NCBI GenBank assembly: GCA_009760855.2
Contig: WPIO01000146.1
Location: 908,505-972,504, forward strand
Length of the DNA stretch: 64,000 nt
Direction of reading: 5' to 3'
From: Cristatella mucedo
Lineage: Eukaryota > Bryozoa > Phylactolaemata > Cristatellidae
Both the position numbers and the translations under genes were made by a program. The first letter of the stretch is position 1. The number at the start of each line of letters is the position of its first letter. Shown here one piece after another: positions 57,205 to 64,000 of this stretch. Below the pieces are notes generated by a model. That model saw only the letters and a list, made by a program, of their open reading frames with translations, did not search any database and had not been told where the DNA came from.

Positions 57205-58419
57205 CTGACTCGTCTTCCTCAAGCCATAATTGTGAGACCAAGTGAAGCTTGGTAAGAGAAGAGCTATTCTCGACTACAGCAGTTTTGAGGGTGGCTTGTT
57301 CTGGCGAAGTATTCGAATCATTGAGTATTTCCCGTGCATTGCTGTTATCCTGGTCGACAATGTGACTCGATGCATCGCTGCTAAGTAAAATGTCAGTTAA
57401 CTGCTCATTGTAGACGGTCACGCCTGAAGGACCTTCAGCTGGCAGTAGGGTGCGGTTTAAGGTACTACTCAGAACATTTGGTTGAGGTGGTAAAGTTGAG
57501 TGGCCAGCAGGAATGCTCGTAGCACGATTTTCAGCCTGCGGCCTAACATTGGTCACGTAATTCAGAGCCTCTGGGGTCAAAGCTGCAGAGGTCACAGCTG
57601 CAGGGGTCAGAGTGGCAGATGTCAGAGTGGCAGATTTCAGAATGGCAGATGTCAGAGTGGCAGGGTTCTGAGTGGTAGAGGTCTGAACTCTAGAGGTCAG
57701 AGCAGCAGGGGTCCGAGTGACAGAGGTCAGAACAGCAGAGGTCAGAGTCGCAGGGTTCTGAGTGGTAGAGGTCTGAACTGTAGAGGTCAGAGCAGCCGGG
57801 GTGTGAGTGGCAGAGGTCAGAACTGCAGAGGTCAGAGCGGCAGGGGTCTGAGTGGTAGAGGTCACACCAGCAGATGTTTTAGTCGCAAAGGAAAGAGCTG
57901 TGCCTCCAGCAGACACCGTACCGCTAGTTGTGGCTGTGTCGATCGAAATGCGAGGGCTGCTCGTCACGGAGCCACGTGCTACGCTCTGGCTTCCAGTCAT
58001 GCGCCAATTTGCAGAGCGACCACTTTCAGTGGTCTCTCTCCGTCTTAAGCTCGATGGTATCGATGTAGAGCCTACAGCGTGATAGAGCTCAGCGGGGTCG
58101 GCCACTGCAGGCGTGCTCGCGTGCTCACTCAGCTCGTCATCGCTTTGTGTGAACCCTTGGATTTCGCGAGTCGGCCCAAGAAATGATCCAACTGAACTTC
58201 TTCGCGTCATGAATCCCTGCTTTGTCTTAGCAAAATAAATATCAGCAGTTGTAGCAAAATCTTTTCCTGCGTTTAATTGCAGAGCTGAGGTAGATAATGT
58301 GAGCCCCACTAGTGACGGGGCTGGTGATTGAACAACTGTTCTCACAGGCTCATTGCTGGAGTATCCAAGCATCCCAAATTCATCAGCGGGAGATATTGAC
58401 ATCCGCAAAGTGCTAGAAA
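57205..58419 (-). CDS. Gene A long Ser/Thr/Ala-rich exon (405 codons, mucin-like)
   Basis: The largest open segment in the window. The acceptor is CTTTCCAG|TT at 58,420 and the donor GAGTCAG|GTAGG at 57,204, both phase 1; length 1,215 nt. Residues about 1-165 are mixed and Ser-rich (SSTLRMSISPADEFG at the start). Residues about 165-300 are a low-complexity repeat built on A-L-T-S and T-P-A-A, with a 30-residue unit beginning TPAALTS occurring twice almost unchanged. The last ~73 residues match gene B's separate exon. No hydrophobic segment, so it is an extracellular, heavily O-glycosylated stalk by inference. It begins without its own signal peptide; earlier exons should lie right of the window. 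Reading through the donor gives a stop about 27 codons later (57,122). The complementary strand is also open for 182 codons here, which I read as a shadow of the repeat. Confidence 0.7.
57590..57865. repeat. Coding minisatellite in gene A long exon
   Basis: Plus-strand units of about 15 nt (GCAGAGGTCAGAGTG and variants) arranged in a 90-nt higher-order repeat present about twice with few differences. All units are multiples of three, so copy-number change keeps the frame. Confidence 0.85.
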
Positions 58420-58424
58420 CTGGA

Positions 58425-59038
58425 AAGAACGTAAGAATGACAATTGTTCAGTATGTCAAACGTTTCCCCCTGTGCAGTTAAAGTTAACTTTTATTTATTT
58501 GGTTGTGCATTGCAATCATATAAAGTGGGATGTATATTCAAAAACAGTGTTTATTACCAGAATAGTGATTGACTCAAAACTAACCGTCTTCGGAGGAAAA
58601 CTGTTTTATACATGCTAAAACCGCCCTGCTTCCTGATCTGTTTTCGCAGAGAGCCAACAAATAGATATAGTTCTTAATCAATTATATTCTTCTGACTTTT
58701 ATCCTTCAATGTTGCGAGGGTTGAGAGTTATTAGTCCATAAATCTTGCAAGTCCATTGGTCAGTATCTCAGGCTATAATTGTGTCGCACCTAGAATATGG
58801 AATTGGCAGTTTTGATTGCACAAACTATAGTCTGAGCTTTCTAATTAGTTCGTATGAATGGCTGCCTTGTAGCTCAAATGTAGGGATAATAAAAATTAAA
58901 AATGTGCGGTAATATAAGTTTTTTTTAGGTTCTTTAAATATGCAGCTAAGGCAGTGCCTGTCAATAGTAAACTGTGCAATGCAATTATGTATTAACCAGA
59001 AAACGCGGCTCACACAGACCTAGCAAATTCAATGTGAA
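58425..59038. other. Gene A intron upstream of the long exon
   Basis: AT-rich; a pyrimidine tract (GTTCTTTCCAG) directly precedes the exon. No further exon recognised. Confidence 0.4.
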
Positions 59039-59170
59039 ACAGGTGTTTTGCAGCTTCTGACTTTAGCGAGTTAAAGTCATCATAATGTCACAAACTTGGT
59101 CTAGATGAACTCCAGGCTTTAGGAGAATTAAAAACTAAAGGAATTGTCACCAAAGGATTTTAAGTTGCTC
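59039..59170 (-). mobile_element. LINE-B internal scrap
   Basis: AACTCCAGGCTTTAGGAGAA and GTCACCAAAGGATTTTAAG match the 3' end of the LINE-B RT region in reverse. Confidence 0.55.
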
Positions 59171-59215
59171 AAAATCATAGTTAATATTGAAACGGTGGTG
59201 TGCTATATATAAAAC

Positions 59216-59279
59216 GGAGAGAAAGAGAGAAGAAGAGAAAGAGAGAGAGGGGGAGAGAGAAGGGAGAGATAGAGAGATT
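59216..59279. repeat. (GA)n-rich tract
   Basis: Imperfect GA/GGGAGA tract. Confidence 0.9.
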
Positions 59280-59794
59280 GTGACTGACGGTATATCTACT
59301 AAGTGCTGCTCCAGCTTGATTAAAGCCATGCACCTTTAAACGGAGCCTCAGCAAGGGAATCATCGTAGTTTTCAAGATTCGTATCTTTAAATTGACTGGA
59401 AGCGCTTGAATTATTGTCTTTCAGACCCTTCATTGGAGTAATAAAAATTTTCATGTGATATTCTAACAATGATTCGCATATAGTTTCTCAGGCTTGTTGT
59501 TAGCTTTTAAAATAAGATGGTGATGATACTATCCAAGAGCTAATTTACGAAAAAAGGCATTTCAGGGGTCTACTTTCTTTTCATTCGATGGGAGTTTTAA
59601 TCTCTTACTCCATGTAGAACGGCGAAAGGTGCTAACACAGGTTGTGGGTTTCGCTATCACGTGCTTTCCAGCCAGCTAGCAGCGTCACCCTAGCTGCGAG
59701 GGCTTATTTATATCTACCTTGACAATAATAATCTTAAAGCTTCTCCTGCATGTTACGAGCGTAGGTGCAGACTTTACATTGGATATAATGTACG

Positions 59795-60650
59795 TTAATA
59801 ATAATAGTCATAACAATGCACTTGATAAAGCGCCTTCATAGAAATCAATCCATGTCTAGGTGCTGTACGTTTGCTTCAAAGGGAAACGCGATTGAATGGT
59901 GAGTAATGTCGTACTTGATATATAACATGAATAACATGGTTGGGTGTGACATGCTCAGGGTCAGCATGCAAGTGTGGTTAGTGTCAGAATGCACAATGTC
60001 AGCACGCATAAGCACATAAAGGACGAATCACATGAATCCATTAAGTGCTTTCATAAAAAGATTCGTTTTTTGTTTGTTTTTATGTGCGGACAAGTCAGGA
60101 GATGCCGTGAAGCAGGTTGGGAGTGAGTTCCAGGCTTTGGGAGCATGCGAGCTAAATGCACGGTCTCCAAAGGATTTGCGGTTTGTACGAGGTATTGGTC
60201 AACTGTGGGATTCCGAAAAGTGGGTGGTACGATGCTCGGTTTGATGCGGGAGTGATAGTGATAGTGACAGATAGTGATCTGAGAGATAGGCTGGAGCCAA
60301 AGAATGAAGTTACCTTACAGTGAGCGACAAAACCTTGAAGTCAATTCGTTGCTTGACTGGGAGCCAGTGCAGGTCGGCGAGAAGTGGTGTGATGTGGCAA
60401 CTGTGACCCTCACAGCAGACAAGTCTAGCTGCGGAGTTTTGCACCTGCTGTAATCGCGTGATTAAACATGCCGGTAGGCCAGCAAACAGTGAGTTACAGA
60501 AGTCAAATCTGGATGTCAAAAATGCATGGCCCAACTTAGACGTGGTATCCTTATCTAAAGAAGCCAGAACTTTAGCATCGTTATGTTTCTGAAAGTAGGC
60601 ATACTTGATTGTGGAGCTGATGCGGTCAGTAAAAGCTCTATTGTTAACAA
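59795..60650 (-). mobile_element. LINE-B copy with 132-codon RT C-terminal ORF
   Basis: Minus frame 60,310-60,708 encodes DRISSTIKYAYFQKHNDAKV, SRFDFCNSLFAGLPACLITR and DLHWLPVKQRIDFKVLSLTV. 3' UTR and tail complete. A GATAGTGATA short duplication sits near 60,255. Confidence 0.8.
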
Positions 60651-61137
60651 TTATTATGCTGAATCTTTCGTAAAGCATGCCAATATCACTAAATACCTTT
60701 CTACGCACATTTATTTTGAGGTCGATTATTTGTTCGTCCGCTCAGATGGCTTACAACGTGCACCAGTTTATGCCTCGCCTACATAAACACCTGGTGCGGA
60801 CAGAGTTAACACTGTGGACAACAACCGCATTTGAATTTCTGTTAAAGATTATTAAAGATATGATGTTTTTTTAAAGGCTTAAGCTTGTTATGTGTGAACT
60901 TAAGGGATATCCTCAAAATATTTGAGCTTGATTACAAGTAACACTAATGATTTGAGTTGAAAGAGTTTATTCTGTCATTGCTAGAATTAGCATTTTCACA
61001 GCCAGAGTTAAAAACTACTTCGACATGTTTAACTGGCGGAGAGAAAAAAGAATACAGCAGCTTTGCATATTTTGCATATAACAATTAAATCCTAAATTTT
61101 TGTAATGACATTGTCAAAAGAGAGTGAGAGATAGGAT

Positions 61138-61252
61138 TGATTTTACTTACTATTCTATTGCGTATCACTTTGCAGCAAATGTAAAGCGCCTAGAAAGAGA
61201 TTAAGTTCTCTGAGGGCGCTTTATCAAGTGCAATATTATTATTATTATTATA
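61138..61252 (+). mobile_element. LINE-B tail, consensus-like
   Basis: AGCAAATGTAAAGCGCCTAG, AAAGAGATTAAGTTCTCTGA and GGGCGCTTTATCAAGTGCAA in full, then ATT repeats: the best tail for comparison with SINE-1. Confidence 0.85.
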
Positions 61253-61339
61253 GGATTGGCTGTAAAAAAATTACGAGAGATTACGGAGTTTTATTTTACT
61301 TTATAAGAGTTCAAACGTTTTTGGACAGGTTTTTTTTCT

Positions 61340-63300
61340 CACTGGTATTTCCACGTGCCGGATATAATTACAATGTCAATGGTGTGTCTAATAGCACGGC
61401 AGCCCAACACTTGTTGTTCTAAATGTGTCACCCTCGGTCCATGTCTGGCTGCAGCCCTTAGATATGCTTCATCTAGTCGTTATAGTAGCGATCAAATTGA
61501 TGTGCAGAACAAAACTTGGTTTAGGCAGATGCAGTTGTCGCAAAAAGTGATTCCGAGAAGGTGTAAAGAACGGCTGTGGATACACTTTTCTTAGAGTTTG
61601 AATATATATAGAGAATAGCAAGGGACCAAGGATGGACTCTTCATGGATTCCATAGGTCTGGTGGATGAGACCTGAATGCCACGCGACAAGGATGGAATAT
61701 TATTGAACGATTTAAGCCTAGCGAGTGCCTCATCTGCAAGAGCATTCGTTGTTAAGAATCGTTCCAAGTAGGTCATCTCGATCAATGGTGTCGAGGAGGC
61801 AGCTGGGAGATCCAGCTAGGGAAGTGACATCGCCGTCATCGTTGGTGCAAAGGATGTGAATTGCTGCATGGAAGAGCCCAGTTTCAGCGAAGTGCTGCTG
61901 CCTGAACCTCAACGGAAATTTTTCTGCAATTTTATTCTTCGTAATGAGTGCTACCAGCCGCTTAGCATCATTTTTTTCAAGAACCTTCAACGAAAAAGTA
62001 AGCATAGAAACTGAGCAATAGGACCATCATATCTTGGATATCTATAGCAAATTCGTGCTTTTTTAAGTATAGATCTAACAATGCCCGATTCGAAGAATTT
62101 GGGAACATCCTCTTTTCTGCGGAAATACAAACAATCTCGGTTAAAGCTTGGCTTTTTTGTCTGTCAGTTAAGATTATAGATATGATGGTCTAGGTTTTTT
62201 CAGAAGACGAGCTTTTGTTTACAAGAACCGGTTGAGGTAGCCATATTGAATGCAGATACCTTCTAAGGAAGGTCACAGGTTGTGATTCAGCAATTGCTTT
62301 AGTGGTAAGGGCTCTATGGCGGCGGGAATGTGCACAATATTTTAGTGAATAACGATGAAACCTTTTTTGGGGAGCCGCTCATATCTGGGTAATGAGATAT
62401 TCCAGTTCTTGCCAGCGAATCGCTTAACGACTTGTAGATGCATGTATTGGGTCTGACGGCTAGAACTTCGGATTTAAAGTAAAAAAAGGCCTCGATCTTC
62501 CAAGGTCCCTGGTGCAGACTTAATGGAAGTCATTCAAATTGACTAGATGTACATTAGACCCTGATTTATTAAAACAACGTTCAAGCCCACCCTTAACACG
62601 GGGCATCTTTTCAAGTTTTTTTGGGAAATTAAAAAAATCTCCGAGACTCTCCACACGGAAAGAATTTACGGGAGCATGTTTTTCAAGAGCAATCCTAACT
62701 GTTATGTCCACTGCATCAGTGAGGGTATCGACTCTGGGTGCAGATAAAGAAGACCTGCATCACATAGAGATTTCAATATTTTATCTTGGTTAATGCTTTT
62801 AAGTTACCTCGCCGGACAAGCTCAACATTACTTTGTTCTTACAATGAAGCAGGAGCATCAAACGAGACCGGACAATGATCCGATTGAGTAGGCGGGCTCA
62901 CCACAATTTCAGTTTTGCAAACATCCTTAGTGATCAGGAAATTCAAGATATGGCTCCCAACATGAATGGTGCTAACGCCTTAAACCAAACAAATTACTTG
63001 AGAGAGTCCAGAAATGAGCTGGTCTAGCTTTTGCTAAGGTTATCAACGTGAATTTTTAATTCGCCTGCGAACAGAAACGGCATGTCGCATGCAAAAATTT
63101 TAGTGCGGAACTCCGACCACTTATCTATAAACAAGTTTAGACTGCCAGGAGGAGGTCGGTACATCACAACAGTGAGAGGCACTCTCTTTCTTTCATGTGG
63201 ACCTGATTGCATCGGATTCAGACGATGGGCCATGCAAAAGCTCCTTATATCTTATATCTTATATCTAAACGAATCACAAGCAAGAATAGCAGCACAGCCA
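61340..63300 (-). mobile_element. LINE with endonuclease, linker and RT segments, degraded
   Basis: The most extended LINE here. In minus order: endonuclease piece (63,233-63,024: VMYRPPPGSLNLFIDKWSEF, then FLFAGELKIHVDNL, with GDFN decayed), linker (62,711-62,520: ALEKHAPVNSF, LERCFNKSGSNVHLVNLNDF), RT palm (62,005-61,730: VLEKNDAKRLVALITKNKIA, AHILCT-like, LLDTIDRDDLLG) and a region near 61,640 matching the GVPQGSxLGPLLF block. Multiple frameshifts; inactive. The endonuclease catalytic Asp is substituted. Confidence 0.7.
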
Positions 63301-63439
63301 TCAACATTGTCAGATCGCATGAACTGAAATAATTAGAACCGGTGTGGATGTGTCAGATATACAGCTACCAGAGCAGGGTGGCACTCATATTTCGGTCAGA
63401 AGAAATTAATCCAGCTTCCCCTGGACCGCCCGATAGCGG

Positions 63440-63658
63440 ATAATTGATGCCTTGATTTTAGGGAGTGGACGCTTAATGGGAGAATTCAAGCATTTAACGA
63501 AAGGTTATTTCAAAATAGTAATTCGTGCTTTGATGGTGGTATTATGAGTGCTTACGAGTACGGTTTCGTTAATTATCAAAAGTACATATCAGCTTAAAAG
63601 ATAGACTTCTATAACGTCAACTGAGCAGATGAAATATTACGTTTTGTAGTTCAATTGC
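63440..63658. repeat. Fragment of a mini-exon array unit in gene A
   Basis: The stretch GTACATATCAGCTTAAAAG ... ACTGAGCAGATGAAATATTACG near 63,585-63,640 resembles the downstream flank of gene B mini-exons (for example 20.21-20.27 and 25.48-25.56 kb). It suggests gene A carries its own array beyond the right edge. The similarity stops where a GC-rich insertion starts, before the position where an exon would be expected. Confidence 0.4.
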
Positions 63659-63960
63659 ATGTGGGCTGGTACCGCTCCTTTCCTAAACAGCTGGTGAGAG
63701 CATCCTCGAGAGAGGCCTGTGCACAGCTGTGGTCAGCTTCTAATGAGGCGTTGACACCGGCCGATAACCCGCTGGTGAACAGCTGGTGGATTCACCATCA
63801 GGGTCGGCCAAGGGACAGCCGGAGTCGAGGAGAGGAGACTCGAGTGTGAGAAGGGGGCAAAGGCAGTCGTGCGTCTTTCCTTGTGCAATAAACCGTTGGC
63901 GTTGTTCATCGGCTGGCTCTCTGATGGGTGAACCAAACTACACGTTTGCCAACCGAGCAG
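63659..63960 (+). mobile_element. GC-rich LTR-like insertion
   Basis: About 300 bp of much higher GC than its surroundings, with a polyadenylation signal AATAAA at 63,887-63,892 and repeated AGCTGGTG motifs, starting at TGTGGGCTGG where array homology ends and reaching CCGAGCA. It looks like an LTR but no convincing target duplication is seen. A non-LTR or gene origin remains possible. Confidence 0.3.
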
Positions 63961-64000
63961 TAATAATTATATGAGGGGGAAATTCTAATAATAATAATAA

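Noticed and set aside
57500-58048. 182-codon plus-strand frame rich in Arg/Gly/Ser
   Set aside because: It is the complement of the Ser/Thr minisatellite exon; low-complexity repeats open several frames. The minus strand has splice sites and a paralogue, the plus strand has neither.
63659-63960. Same LTR family as the 8-kb solo LTR
   Set aside because: Both have AATAAA and a CCGAGCA string, but no extended similarity could be aligned by eye.
2541-64000. CRISPR arrays, rRNA, prokaryotic operons or phage
   Set aside because: No regularly spaced identical short repeats, no rRNA landmarks, no dense coding; all evidence is eukaryotic.

Overview
This window is animal (metazoan) genomic DNA: AT-rich, intron-dominated, littered with 5'-truncated LINEs, tRNA-derived SINEs, microsatellites, one dead hAT transposon and one solo LTR. 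No rRNA, bacterial operon or CRISPR is visible. The species cannot be fixed from sequence alone; L2/CR1-type LINEs, tRNA-SINEs and phase-1 extracellular exons suggest an invertebrate or basal chordate, probably marine.

The real coding content is a tandem family of minus-strand genes that single long ORFs do not show. The middle gene (gene B) starts at 42,940 with a signal-peptide exon, followed by a 156-codon cysteine-containing ectodomain exon (40,142-39,675), then seven homologous mini-exons of 30-31 codons between 34.9 and 20.3 kb, a 73-codon exon (16,695-16,477) and a conserved 33-nt microexon (near 10.95 kb). Every exon boundary I can place is phase 1, and every internal exon is a multiple of three, so the exons are interchangeable modules. 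The predicted product is a secreted or membrane-anchored glycoprotein with an N-terminal globular domain and a long Ser/Thr-rich stalk. The last exon and the anchor are not established; a hydrophobic reading frame near 9.8 kb, with a homologue near 49.8 kb, is the best candidate.

A second gene (gene A) enters from the right edge: a 405-codon Ser/Thr/Ala-rich exon (58,419-57,205) whose last ~73 codons are homologous to gene B's 73-codon exon, and a microexon near 50.77 kb homologous to the one at 10.95 kb. The noncoding DNA around them is also paralogous (8.9-14.8 kb with 48.8-52.2 kb; 3.7-4.5 kb with 41.6-42.5 kb), so the locus is a tandem duplication with a period of about 38-41 kb. The left-most block (3.7-4.5 kb) matches intron 1 of gene B and suggests a third, decayed or diverged, gene C running off the left edge.

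Layout: 0-2.5 kb LINE fragments and a 300-bp (TTTA)n; 3.7-4.9 kb putative gene C remnant; 5-8.8 kb SINE, LINE and solo LTR; 8.9-16.7 kb 3' half of gene B with a hAT insertion; 17-19.4 kb LINEs; 19.6-35 kb mini-exon array with LINE insertions; 36-43 kb LINE fragments and the 5' exons of gene B; 43-48 kb intergenic or 3' part of gene A; 48-58.4 kb gene A exons and introns; 59-63.3 kb LINEs; 63.4-64 kb an array-unit fragment and a GC-rich LTR-like insertion.

Two truncated LINE families dominate: LINE-A (3' tail of ACATT repeats) and LINE-B (tail ending in ATT repeats). A tRNA-derived SINE shares the LINE-B tail, which implies that it was mobilised by LINE-B.
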